A DNA stretch of 6,318 bases from the NCBI GenBank assembly GCA_003219115.1, contig QHPN01000172.1:1-6318 (forward strand), read 5' to 3'. Shown piece after piece: positions 1-6,140 of the stretch. Position 1 is the stretch's first letter. Every line of letters begins with the position of its first letter. This DNA comes from Verrucomicrobiota bacterium (lineage in GTDB: Bacteria; Verrucomicrobiota; Verrucomicrobiia; Chthoniobacterales; UBA10450). The position numbers were made by a program, and so were the translations under genes. Below the pieces are notes generated by a model. It had not been told where the DNA came from, made no database searches, and worked only from the letters and a program-made list of their open reading frames with translations.

Positions 1-1233
1 CATTTCCGGTGTCGCGGCAGCGTCGATCGCTCCTGACGCACGCGCAATGGCCTCCGACGCGCGACGCAATTGTTCGCGGTGACGCGCATTAATCGCGACC
101 GGACTTTCCGCGTTTAATTTCGCGCCTCCGATTCGCCGGTAAATTTCATCGGCCAGTTCCCTTAGACCGGCCCCGGTTTTGCAGGAAAGCCGGATCGCAT
201 CCGTCTTCGACCAATCATCATGCGCCAGCAGATCGCTCTTGTTTAAGATGAGCATCTCCCCCGCATCGGTTTTGAAATCGCCCGGTCGCGGAGCGTTGGC
301 ATCGACGATGTGCAACCGGAGATCGGCCGTTTCGAGCGCATGCTGGGTGCGTTCGATCCCTTCGCGTTCCACCAGATTCTCCGGTGCGCGCAAACCGGCG
401 GTATCAAACAACCGCAGCGCAATCCCGCGCAGGTTGATTCGTTCTTCAATGGAATCACGGGTGGTCCCGTGTATTTCGCTCACAATCGCGCGATCAAATC
501 CGAGCATGCGATTGAGCAAACTCGATTTACCCGCGTTGGTCGCGCCGAAAATCACGAGGCGCAGTCCCTCACGCAAAATTCGACCGGTCTCAGCGGTCGC
601 GATTAATTTATCAATGTCGCTTTGCAATGAGACGAGGCGGTCCCGAATCGTCCCGGTATCATCCGGCGAAATTCGTTCCTCCGGAAAATCCATCGACGCT
701 TCAACGTGGGCGATGATTTCGATGAGCCGCTGCTGCAACCCGCGAAATTCGTCGCCCAGTCGGCCACGCAATTGTTCGGTCGCGGAGCGCAAGGCCAGGT
801 CCGTCTGCGCCCGAATCAGATCGATGACGGCTTCGGCCTGGGTGAGATCGATCCTGCCATTGAGATAAGCGCGCTCGGTAAATTCCCCGGGGCGCGCCGG
901 ACGCGCACCCGCCCGCAAACAGGTTTCCAGAACTTTGGCTGTGACCAGCGCGCCACCATGGCAACTGATCTCGATCAAATTCTCGCCCGTATAACTCTGG
1001 GGCGCGCGATGGACCGAGAGCATCGCCTGATCGATGACGCTGCCGTTTTCAATGATTTGGCCAAGGTGCTGCGTATGCGATTCCAGATCCGACGGCGGAT
1101 GCTTGCCGTGAAAAATTTTGTCAGCGACTTCGATCGCGTTTTCGCCTGAGATCCGTACCAGGGCGATGGCGGCTTCACCAGCCGCAGTAGAAATGGCCGC
1201 GATCGTTTCTCGCGGGACAACTGAACGATTCAC
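1..1233 (-). CDS. mnmE: tRNA uridine-5-carboxymethylaminomethyl(34) synthesis GTPase MnmE (C-terminus cut by window edge)
   Basis: MnmE (TrmE) is a cytosolic GTPase that acts with MnmG to build the 5-carboxymethylaminomethyl group on wobble U34 of certain tRNAs, using a tetrahydrofolate one-carbon donor. The reverse strand is open for 411 codons from 1233 to base 1. The N-terminal folate-binding domain shows RETIAAIST, APQSYTGEN, HGG and ARPGEFTERAYLNGRIDLTQAEAV. The inserted G domain has a P-loop GATNAGKS (residues 230-237), GTTRD (256-260), DTAG (277-280), NKSD (331-334) and SCK (350-352). The C-terminal helical domain begins with NARHREQLRR. Families usually run about 450 residues, so roughly 40 residues, including the terminal C-x-GK-[FIL]-C motif, lie outside the window. 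GTG at 1233 is the only canonical start: the upstream in-frame region has no ATG, GTG or TTG before a stop near 1330. The P-loop has Thr where most MnmE proteins have Pro (GxPNAGKS). Identification is very secure. Confidence 0.97.
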   Translation of the reverse strand, partial: MNRSVVPRETIAAISTAAGEAAIALVRISGENAIEVADKIFHGKHPPSDLESHTQHLGQIIENGSVIDQAMLSVHRAPQSYTGENLIEISCHGGALVTAKVLETCLRAGARPARPGEFTERAYLNGRIDLTQAEAVIDLIRAQTDLALRSATEQLRGRLGDEFRGLQQRLIEIIAHVEASMDFPEERISPDDTGTIRDRLVSLQSDIDKLIATAETGRILREGLRLVIFGATNAGKSSLLNRMLGFDRAIVSEIHGTTRDSIEERINLRGIALRLFDTAGLRAPENLVEREGIERTQHALETADLRLHIVDANAPRPGDFKTDAGEMLILNKSDLLAHDDWSKTDAIRLSCKTGAGLRELADEIYRRIGGAKLNAESPVAINARHREQLRRASEAIARASGAIDAAATPEM

Positions 1234-1317
1234 CTCAGGCCGATACGGAACGGAAATAAGTTGGCTTCCGCCGTCATAAATATCGATACAATACTGAAAC
1301 GAGACCGCAAACGAGCT

Positions 1318-1731
1318 ATGGCTGGGTATTCAGGCACTCCGCTTTGGAAGAAACTGGGCTACAAGACGGGCATGTCGGCGTTCGTCAATGGCGGACCTAA
1401 AAATTACCGTTCATTGCTTGCCTTGCCTGCCGAGCTCCAGGTCGAGTGGCTTACCCATCCGAAATCAGATATCGAGTTCGTCCATCTTTTCGCGATGTCG
1501 GCGTCCGAGCTGAAAGCGAAGCTGAAATTCTATCGGCATAAAATCGTTCCTAATGGAGTGATCTGGGTTTCATGGGCGAAGAAGAATTCCGGGGTAGAGA
1601 GCGATATTACCGAGGACACGATTCGCGACGTGGCGCTGCCGATGGGACTCGTCGATATCAAGGTATGCGCGGTGGATGAAGTTTGGTCCGGGTTGAAGTT
1701 GGTGATTCGGAAAGAACAACGCGCGGGCTAG
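1318..1731 (+). CDS. DUF3052 family protein (function unknown)
   Basis: A 137-residue soluble protein recognised by family pattern as DUF3052; no biochemical function is established for the family as far as I know. Hallmarks are the N-terminus MAGYSGTPLWKKLG (residues 1-14), the central hydrophobic strand VIWVSWAKK (81-89), and the conserved C-terminal block DITEDTIRDVALPMGLVD followed by VCAVDEVWSGLKLVIRK (116-132). I see no signal peptide, membrane segment or metal-binding cluster. I start it at ATG 1318 because family members begin almost exactly at MAGYSGTPL. An in-frame TTG at 1261 would add 19 residues with no family resemblance. A weak GAG lies at 1313-1315, only two bases before the ATG. 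The gene is divergent from mnmE (84 bp apart) and convergent with hisC (10 bp between stop codons), so it is probably transcribed alone from the relatively A+T-rich stretch at 1271-1300. Family assignment is confident; role is unknown. Confidence 0.88.
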   Translation: MAGYSGTPLWKKLGYKTGMSAFVNGGPKNYRSLLALPAELQVEWLTHPKSDIEFVHLFAMSASELKAKLKFYRHKIVPNGVIWVSWAKKNSGVESDITEDTIRDVALPMGLVDIKVCAVDEVWSGLKLVIRKEQRAG

Positions 1732-1737
1732 GCCGCG
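1722..1737. terminator. G+C hairpin at the convergent DUF3052/hisC junction, possible bidirectional terminator
   Basis: A perfect 5-bp inverted repeat, CGCGG (1722-1726) and CCGCG (1733-1737), encloses a six-base loop that contains the stop codon of the DUF3052 gene. A flanking G-T wobble could add a sixth pair. It sits exactly where the two convergent genes end. There is no T-run on either side, so it is not a classical intrinsic terminator, and a hairpin this short can occur by chance in G+C-rich DNA. Confidence 0.3.
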
Positions 1738-1741
1738 TCAG

Positions 1742-2848
1742 TTATCGGCTATCCATCACTTCGCGCAGGGCGGCGACGCATCTTCGGTTTTGCTCCATTG
1801 TGCCGATGGTGATGCGAACCCATTCCGGCAAGTTATAGCCTTTCATCGCGCGCACGATGACTTTGCGCTCGAGCAGAGCGCGAAAAACCGAGAGGCCGTC
1901 GCCGACATTAACGAGAACGAAATTTGCCGCGCTGGGAATGAACCGCAGATTCATCGCAGCAAATTCTTTTTCAAAATAGCTGCAGCCTTCATCGGTTAAC
2001 TCTTTCGTTTTGCGCTGATGCGCTTCATCGGCCAGCGCAGCTAATGCGCCGATCTGACCGATGCCATTGACGTTAAACGGCTGTCTCGTTTTCTGGAGCA
2101 CTTCGATTAATTCCGGCCGCGCAATCCCGTAGCCGACCCGTACACTCGCAAGTCCATGAATTTTGGAGAACGTCCGCAGTACGACAACATTTCGACCTTC
2201 GTGGATGTAACGCAGAGTGTCGGGCATTCGGTCGACGAATTCGTAATAGGCTTCGTCGAAAACGACGATGAGGTGTGGCCGCACGCGCGACATGAAGCGT
2301 TCAATGGTATCGCCCGATAAAAACGTGCCGGTCGGATTATTCGGATTAGCGATGAAAATCATCTCGGTTCGATCGGTGACAGCGCCGAGGATGGCATCGA
2401 GGTCATGGCCGTAGTTGCGGCTCGGCGCTTCGATCGTTTCCGCGCCAAAAACTCGGGCGATGATTTTGTAAGCAACAAAGGCATGCTCGGATGTAACAAT
2501 GGCGTCGCCACGCTCCACGAACGCGTGAGCAAGCAGCTCGATGATCTCGTTCGAACCATTGCCGAGAATGATGTGATCGGGAGTGATGTTTAGCTTTTTG
2601 GCAATGGCGTTGCGCAGATAAAACGCGCCGCCGTCGGGATAAAGATGCGCGTCTTCAATCGCCTCGCGCATCGCCGCGATCGCTTTCGGCGACGGGCCGA
2701 GTGGATTTTCGTTCGAAGCCAGCTTGATGATCTCTGCCGGTTCGCAGCCCAGCTCGCGTGCAGTCTCTTCGATCGGCTTGCCCGGCTGATAAACGGCGAG
2801 GTCGCGCAACTGCGCATTGGCCCGGTCCCAGATTGATTCCACCGACAC
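1742..2848 (-). CDS. hisC: Histidinol-phosphate aminotransferase
   Basis: A PLP-dependent class I/II (fold type I) aminotransferase that interconverts imidazole-acetol phosphate and L-histidinol phosphate, using glutamate as amino donor, in cytosolic histidine synthesis. The 368-residue length is typical. Visible family signatures are SNENPLG (45-51), YPDG (70-73), GNGSNE (96-101), NPNNPTGT (168-175), FDEAYYEF (197-204) and TFSKIHGLASVRVGYG (226-241). By alignment with the family, K229 should form the Schiff base with PLP, D198 and Y201 contact the cofactor, and R237 binds phosphate; R345 in VRITIGT probably contacts substrate. GTG 2848 is chosen because an in-frame TAA lies two codons upstream; a second GTG at 2842 is equally possible, and neither has a clear ribosome-binding site. 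No other his gene is seen nearby, so it lies apart from any operon here. Some HisC-like enzymes also act on aromatic amino acids, and specificity cannot be settled from sequence alone. Confidence 0.95.
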   Translation of the reverse strand: MSVESIWDRANAQLRDLAVYQPGKPIEETARELGCEPAEIIKLASNENPLGPSPKAIAAMREAIEDAHLYPDGGAFYLRNAIAKKLNITPDHIILGNGSNEIIELLAHAFVERGDAIVTSEHAFVAYKIIARVFGAETIEAPSRNYGHDLDAILGAVTDRTEMIFIANPNNPTGTFLSGDTIERFMSRVRPHLIVVFDEAYYEFVDRMPDTLRYIHEGRNVVVLRTFSKIHGLASVRVGYGIARPELIEVLQKTRQPFNVNGIGQIGALAALADEAHQRKTKELTDEGCSYFEKEFAAMNLRFIPSAANFVLVNVGDGLSVFRALLERKVIVRAMKGYNLPEWVRITIGTMEQNRRCVAALREVMDSR

Positions 2849-2914
2849 AGCTTAAACGAAAATGTCCGAGGGAAAAGACTCGCGACGGCCCGCGTTCTCC
2901 GGCAACGTCCCGCC

Positions 2915-3256
2915 ATGCACAGCTTTTATTTGATTGTCGACGCGACAATCGCAGGGGTTACCGTCAACGCCTGGAAAATTCTGGGCTGGACCGGCAACCT
3001 CGTTTTTGGCGCACGCTTCATCATTCAGTGGATCGCATCGGAGCGCGCCCGCAAGAGCATTATTCCGGTCGGCTTTTGGGAGTGCAGCGCAATCGGCTCG
3101 GTCCTGTTACTGATTTATTTCGCCTTTTACCGCCACGATTCGGTCGGCGTGTTGAGCGCATTATTTCCGTTGCCGGTTTACCTGCGAAATCTTTATTTCC
3201 GCTACACTCATCACCACCCGAAACATCCCGGGAACGAGCCACGGCCGGCGGACTGA
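2915..3256 (+). CDS. Free-standing lipid A biosynthesis N-terminal domain (LAB_N) membrane protein
   Basis: A 113-residue membrane protein matching the LAB_N domain, which is found as the N-terminal part of some LpxB lipid-A-disaccharide synthases and, as here, on its own. Diagnostic stretches are WKILGWTGNLVFGARFIIQW (residues 20-39), ASERARKSIIPVGFW (41-55) and PVYLRNLYF (87-95). Hydrophobic segments lie at about 22-40, 54-72 and 77-92, suggesting three short membrane helices; the His/Pro-rich tail (99-113) is polar. The domain is thought to belong to envelope lipid metabolism, but its biochemical role when standing alone is not established. ATG 2915 is the only in-frame start near the family's usual N-terminus; no clear Shine-Dalgarno sequence precedes it. 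It is divergent from hisC across 66 bp and is followed by a convergent marC, so it appears monocistronic. No lpxB or glycosyltransferase gene is in view. Confidence 0.88.
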   Translation: MHSFYLIVDATIAGVTVNAWKILGWTGNLVFGARFIIQWIASERARKSIIPVGFWECSAIGSVLLLIYFAFYRHDSVGVLSALFPLPVYLRNLYFRYTHHHPKHPGNEPRPAD

Positions 3257-3300
3257 GGGATAGCGCCCGAAGAGCCAGTCCGTTGACGACATCCTTCTGT

Positions 3301-3323
3301 AGCCGCGCTCGCCGGCCGCGGCT
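3301..3323. terminator. 7-bp G+C hairpin between convergent LAB_N and marC genes; possible terminator or dispersed repeat
   Basis: AGCCGCG (3301-3307) and CGCGGCT (3317-3323) form a perfect 7-bp stem around a nine-base loop (CTCGCCGGC). It lies 45 bp after the LAB_N stop and 34 bp beyond the marC stop, so it could end transcription from both sides. Neither side has a T-run, which argues against a simple intrinsic terminator. The sequence style resembles the short dispersed extragenic palindromes common in some bacterial genomes, but only one copy is present here, so the repeat idea is inference. Confidence 0.4.
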
Positions 3324-3356
3324 CCGAGACCAAGGCGATTCCGCCATCGAACGGCA

Positions 3357-3986
3357 CTAGTGCGGCGCAACCGGTCCCCAGCTTCCCACCGCCAGCGCTG
3401 TCAGCACGATTTCCACCGCCAGCGAGGCGAGAATAATTCCCATTACCCGGACGAGGACAGCTGCGCCCTGGCGCCCGATGACCCGCAAGATGATATCGGA
3501 AAAACGGAGGAAAATGTAGGTTACCAGCAGCACTACCACCAAAACTATCCCCGTCTCGGCTTGCTCCGGCACCGTATAAACATCGTTATCCGTCAGCACG
3601 ATCACCGCCATCATCGCGCCCGGTCCTGCGATCGAAGGCACGGCCAGCGGAAACACGGCCAGGTCGCGCCCCGCCTCGGGCGATCCTGGTTTGGAATCCA
3701 GTCCCCCAAAAAGCATTTTGAGCGCGAACAGGAACAGGATGATTCCGCCTGCCACTTTGAGCGAGTGCATACGAATCCCAATGGCGTCGAGAATAATTTG
3801 TCCCGCTACCACGGCTACGACCAGGATGACAGCGGCGTAGAGTGTGGCGCGCAGCGCGGTGCGGTGCCGTTCCGTCCGGGTTAGCGATGCGGTCAAGCCG
3901 GCGAAAATCGCGACGTTCCCGATCGGATCGATCGTCGTCCAGATCGTTGCGAAATCTTTGCAAATCTTGATCAGGAGAGGAGACAT
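3357..3986 (-). CDS. MarC family integral membrane protein
   Basis: A 209-residue inner-membrane protein of the MarC (UPF0056) family. The family was named from E. coli marC beside the marRAB locus, but that gene was later found not to contribute to multiple antibiotic resistance; relatives are often annotated as neutral amino acid transporters, and the substrate is uncertain. Characteristic blocks are TTIDPIGNVAIFAGLT (17-32), HSLKVAGGIILFLFALKMLF (74-93), VFPLAVPSIAGPGAM (111-125) and VRVMGIILASLAVEIVL (179-195). Six hydrophobic segments fit at about 10-31, 48-68, 76-94, 113-131, 145-165 and 180-200, and the length is normal. ATG 3986 is the only canonical start, since the upstream frame reaches TGA at 4026-4028 without another start. 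On the minus strand a TATAAG (4009-4014) lies about 22 bases before the ATG, but no good -35 stands at the right distance. hdeD lies 183 bp upstream in the same direction, too far to assume an operon. Confidence 0.93.
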   Translation of the reverse strand: MSPLLIKICKDFATIWTTIDPIGNVAIFAGLTASLTRTERHRTALRATLYAAVILVVAVVAGQIILDAIGIRMHSLKVAGGIILFLFALKMLFGGLDSKPGSPEAGRDLAVFPLAVPSIAGPGAMMAVIVLTDNDVYTVPEQAETGIVLVVVLLVTYIFLRFSDIILRVIGRQGAAVLVRVMGIILASLAVEIVLTALAVGSWGPVAPH

Positions 3987-4094
3987 GTGTTGGAAACGCG
4001 GCCTTAGCCTTATACGAACGCCGGATCAAGTGCGAGACAAGGGTGGGGATGTGAAAAGGACTTGTGCGGTGGACCGCCGCAAATCGCTACGACG

Positions 4095-4119
4095 TTAACG
4101 CTTCAACCCTTTTAACGCT
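4095..4119. repeat. Short direct repeat upstream of marC
   Basis: The octamer TTAACGCT occurs at 4095-4102 and again at 4112-4119, 17 bp apart start to start; the first copy overlaps the palindrome CGTTAACG (4093-4100). It lies in the 183-bp gap between hdeD and marC, about 110-130 bp upstream of the marC start. It could be a regulatory site, but an 8-bp repeat may be chance. Confidence 0.25.
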
Positions 4120-4169
4120 CAAGCGAACTACGGGGCGAAGGCCGCGTAAGCTCCTTCACACCTCCGACT

Positions 4170-4718
4170 TCAGGCTGTGGCAGGCGCGCGCGTCGCCGAC
4201 GACGAAAGCATCAGACGCGAGATGCCGCTGAAGATCAGGCTGACGCCGATGAGTGTTCCGATCGCCCAATCCGAGCTGACTGGCCAGCGCGCCCAGATCA
4301 GGATCCCAAGCAGAAGCGTGATGAAGGCATCGACCAACACCCACCCGGCACTTACCCGGCCACGAATGTTGAAATAGAGAACAAACTCGAGCGCGGCTTC
4401 AATCAAGAGAAACGTTGCCAGCACGAGGGTAAGCCAGGCGAGACCGGCAAGCGGATACAAGAGGATCATGAGCCCGGCCGCGCCGTAAACGATCGCAAGC
4501 AACAGTTGCCAGAAGAAACCGCCGATGCCGCTACCCGATCGAAACCCGAAGAGGAGATGCCAGACTCCGCTGACGAGCAGGAGCCAGCCGATGACAATCG
4601 CAACACCGATCCCGGAAGCGAGCGGAATAGTGATCGCCAAAAGCCCGCAGATCAGCATGAGAATCCCCCAGATCATATTTCCTTTGCCGGTCGCGGAGGT
4701 GGAAGTTGAATCATTCAT
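4170..4718 (-). CDS. HdeD/DUF308 family membrane protein
   Basis: A 182-residue inner-membrane protein of the HdeD (DUF308) family. E. coli HdeD belongs to the acid-fitness island and helps acid resistance at high cell density; the molecular mechanism is unclear, and many relatives occur in bacteria without that island, so acid resistance here is only suggested by family. After a polar Ser/Thr-rich start (MNDSTSTSATGKGN), six hydrophobic helices follow at about 15-33, 36-58, 69-88, 92-116, 124-144 and 152-171, in the repeated paired-helix pattern of the family, with short charged loops such as FNIRGR (116-121). The C-terminus is a short Ala/Thr/Ser tail. ATG 4718 is preceded by GGA nine bases upstream on the minus strand, a possible weak ribosome-binding site. 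It is divergent from the TauE/SafE gene (165 bp apart) and lies upstream of marC in the same direction. Complete and of usual length. Confidence 0.9.
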   Translation of the reverse strand: MNDSTSTSATGKGNMIWGILMLICGLLAITIPLASGIGVAIVIGWLLLVSGVWHLLFGFRSGSGIGGFFWQLLLAIVYGAAGLMILLYPLAGLAWLTLVLATFLLIEAALEFVLYFNIRGRVSAGWVLVDAFITLLLGILIWARWPVSSDWAIGTLIGVSLIFSGISRLMLSSSATRAPATA

Positions 4719-4883
4719 AGCGTTTTATCCGAATACTGCGCGGCAAAGGCACCGATTTCAACGATGAAGGTGCTGGCGAATGATGAACTCCTGCTGGCCC
4801 TCACACCGTCGCCTCGCACCTACGGTTGAACGGCAACCTGCGTCACCATTTACAAGACTGAACTGAATGTGTTTCACTGAATT
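4719..4883. other. Divergent intergenic region between hdeD and the TauE/SafE gene
   Basis: This 165-bp gap must contain the promoters of both divergent genes. Two small inverted repeats are visible: GCACC (4749-4753) with GGTGC (4769-4773), and GGTTG (4824-4828) with CAACC (4834-4838) around a five-base loop; the latter is flanked by CGCA (4815-4818) and TGCG (4839-4842), giving a bulged longer stem. Either could be an operator or chance. A TTGAAC at 4826-4831 resembles a -35 box, but I find no matching -10 at proper spacing. No open frame here looks like a gene. Confidence 0.35.
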
Positions 4884-5918
4884 ATGGATTTTCTCGCGGC
4901 TCATAGCTGCCTGGCGCACGGGCAATCGCCCATGCTGACCGCCTTGCCCGCGCTACTTACGCAAGGACTCTGGGCAAGTCATCACGCCGAGATCACGACT
5001 GCCATAGCCGCTTTGTTTGTTGGTATCGTGGTCGGTATCACCGGCATGGGCGGCGGCGCCCTCATGACGCCTGCTCTGATCTTCCTCGGAGTTGGCAATG
5101 TTTCCTCCATTGTCACTGCCGACCTAACCGCCGCGGCAATCTACAAAACCGGCGGCGCCGCTGTGCACTGGCGCTGCGGCTCACCTAATCTCCGGCTGGC
5201 CGGCTTGCTCATTTGCAGTTCCGTGCCGATGGCCTTCCTCGGGCCGCACCTGGTCCGCTGGTGTACACCGGGAGCGAACATCGATACATTCCTGGTGGGC
5301 TGCATTGGCATTGCCACACTCCTGGCAGCAACAACCTATGCCTGGCGCCTCTGCGCGCGGTTAAGACGAAGCGGGAAGAGTCCCCGTCGCACTTCGAGCA
5401 ACTGCGTCGTGCGTCCGCTGCCTACTCTTTTGGTTGGCGCACTGGGCGGACTCCTGGTTGGTGTTACCTCGGTTGGGTCCGGTTCGCTCATCATGATCAC
5501 CCTACTAATGCTCTACCCCGCGCTGCCGGCAGTCCAACTCGTCGGCACGGACCTGATGCAGGCAGTGCCGCTGGTGCTTTCGGCAGCGGTATCCAACATT
5601 CTCGTCAACGGGCTCGATTGGAGAATTGCGGTTCCGCTTACCCTCGGCTCAGTTCCCGGCTGCATGTTCGGGGCAAAGATCGCGCCACTAATGCGCGGCT
5701 CCTATATCCGCCGTGGAATTGTTGTTGTCCTCGTCATGTCCGGTTTAGCATTGCTTGAAAAAGCGCGGTGGCTGGTCCTCGGTTCAGGAGACGACCACTC
5801 TCACCCGAAGACCATTGCCCTCATCGGTATTCTGATGCTCTGCCTCGCACCGTTTCTCTCCAAATTGGTGCGACCAAGCCTCGCCTCCTCAATCACTGCG
5901 AAACGCGCCCACAGGTGA
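4884..5918 (+). CDS. Sulfite exporter TauE/SafE family protein
   Basis: A 344-residue inner-membrane protein of the TauE/SafE family (PF01925), whose members move small anions or organosulfur compounds such as sulfite, sulfoacetate or taurine-derived products; the substrate cannot be read from the sequence. The family's two-fold internal repeat is clear: FVGIVVGITGMGGGALMTP (45-63) with TADLTAAAIYKTGGAAVHW (78-96) in the first half, and LVGALGGLLVGVTSVGSGSL (183-202) with GTDLMQAVPLVLSAAVSNIL (221-240) in the second. Further hydrophobic segments lie at about 104-120, 136-155, 247-266, 278-292 and 309-327, joined by a basic loop (156-177). It is longer than the usual 250-270 residues because of an N-terminal extension, the central loop and the tail. 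ATG 4884 and ATG 4932 (residue 17) are both possible starts; neither has a clear ribosome-binding site, and the later one would remove much of the extension. It is divergent from hdeD and followed after about 220 bp by a LysR-type gene. Confidence 0.9.
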   Translation: MDFLAAHSCLAHGQSPMLTALPALLTQGLWASHHAEITTAIAALFVGIVVGITGMGGGALMTPALIFLGVGNVSSIVTADLTAAAIYKTGGAAVHWRCGSPNLRLAGLLICSSVPMAFLGPHLVRWCTPGANIDTFLVGCIGIATLLAATTYAWRLCARLRRSGKSPRRTSSNCVVRPLPTLLVGALGGLLVGVTSVGSGSLIMITLLMLYPALPAVQLVGTDLMQAVPLVLSAAVSNILVNGLDWRIAVPLTLGSVPGCMFGAKIAPLMRGSYIRRGIVVVLVMSGLALLEKARWLVLGSGDDHSHPKTIALIGILMLCLAPFLSKLVRPSLASSITAKRAHR

Positions 5919-6140
5919 CGCTTCGGAAAGCAAAATCCAAAACCAAACCAAAGCGAGTTATGCCTCTAAGGAATCTAGCGTCTTCTGACCCAAAAGTGTT
6001 ACCGATGTTCTGACTGCGCCTGCGCCACGAAGCGATTCGATTCAAGGCCTGATCGTTACGCGCAAGAAAGTGGCCGGGATCAGCCTGCCTCAGGCGGGGT
6101 ACTTAGACAAAACACTTGGCCCGGCTGAATGTCGCTCCCC
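5919..6140. other. Intergenic region between the TauE/SafE gene and the LysR-type gene
   Basis: This stretch of about 220 bp has no gene I can support; the open frame crossing its left part (to 6013) is an overlap of the TauE/SafE gene in another frame and reads as low-complexity basic sequence. Just after the stop lies an A-rich segment (about 5931-5955) without a strong hairpin, so I see no clear terminator. A small perfect hairpin, GCCTG (6083-6087) with CAGGC (6091-6095), has a three-base loop but no T-run. The inverted repeat at 6045-6086 is listed separately. Confidence 0.4.
6045..6086. promoter_or_regulatory. Interrupted inverted repeat upstream of the LysR-type gene, candidate operator
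   Basis: AGGCCTGATC (6045-6054) and GATCAGCCT (6078-6086) form an inverted repeat: CTGATC/GATCAG is exact and the outer AGG.C matches with one extra base. The arms are 23 bp apart and lie about 55-95 bp before the LysR-type start, where such regulators often bind for autoregulation. Arm spacing is wider than in a classical compact LysR site, so this is only a candidate. Confidence 0.25.

Noticed and set aside
179..1149. Overlapping plus-strand open frames (229, 98 and 147 residues) opposite mnmE
   Set aside because: They are rich in Arg and Ser, match no family I know, and lie antisense to a clear MnmE reading frame with all its motifs. They are shadows of a G+C-rich gene.
1261..1292. Possible promoter for the DUF3052 gene: TTGGCT (1261-1266) and TACAAT (1287-1292)
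   Set aside because: The -10 match is good (5 of 6), but the 20-bp spacing is too long and the -35 is weak. The A+T-rich stretch may still hold the promoter, but I cannot fix it.
2758..3360. 200-residue plus-strand open frame overlapping hisC and the LAB_N gene
   Set aside because: It crosses two well-supported genes in other frames and has basic, low-complexity composition with no recognisable domain.
3360..3884. 174-residue plus-strand open frame opposite marC
   Set aside because: Its His/Arg/Gln-rich composition is typical of an antisense frame; the MarC frame on the other strand has the conserved blocks and membrane helices.
4009..4040. Possible marC promoter on the minus strand: TTGTCT (4035-4040) and TATAAG (4009-4014)
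   Set aside because: The spacing is 20 bp and the -35 matches only 4 of 6, so it falls short of a supportable call.
5213..6013. Plus-strand open frames of 181 and 81 residues overlapping the TauE/SafE gene
   Set aside because: They are alternative frames of the same strand inside or just past the transporter gene, with no domain resemblance.
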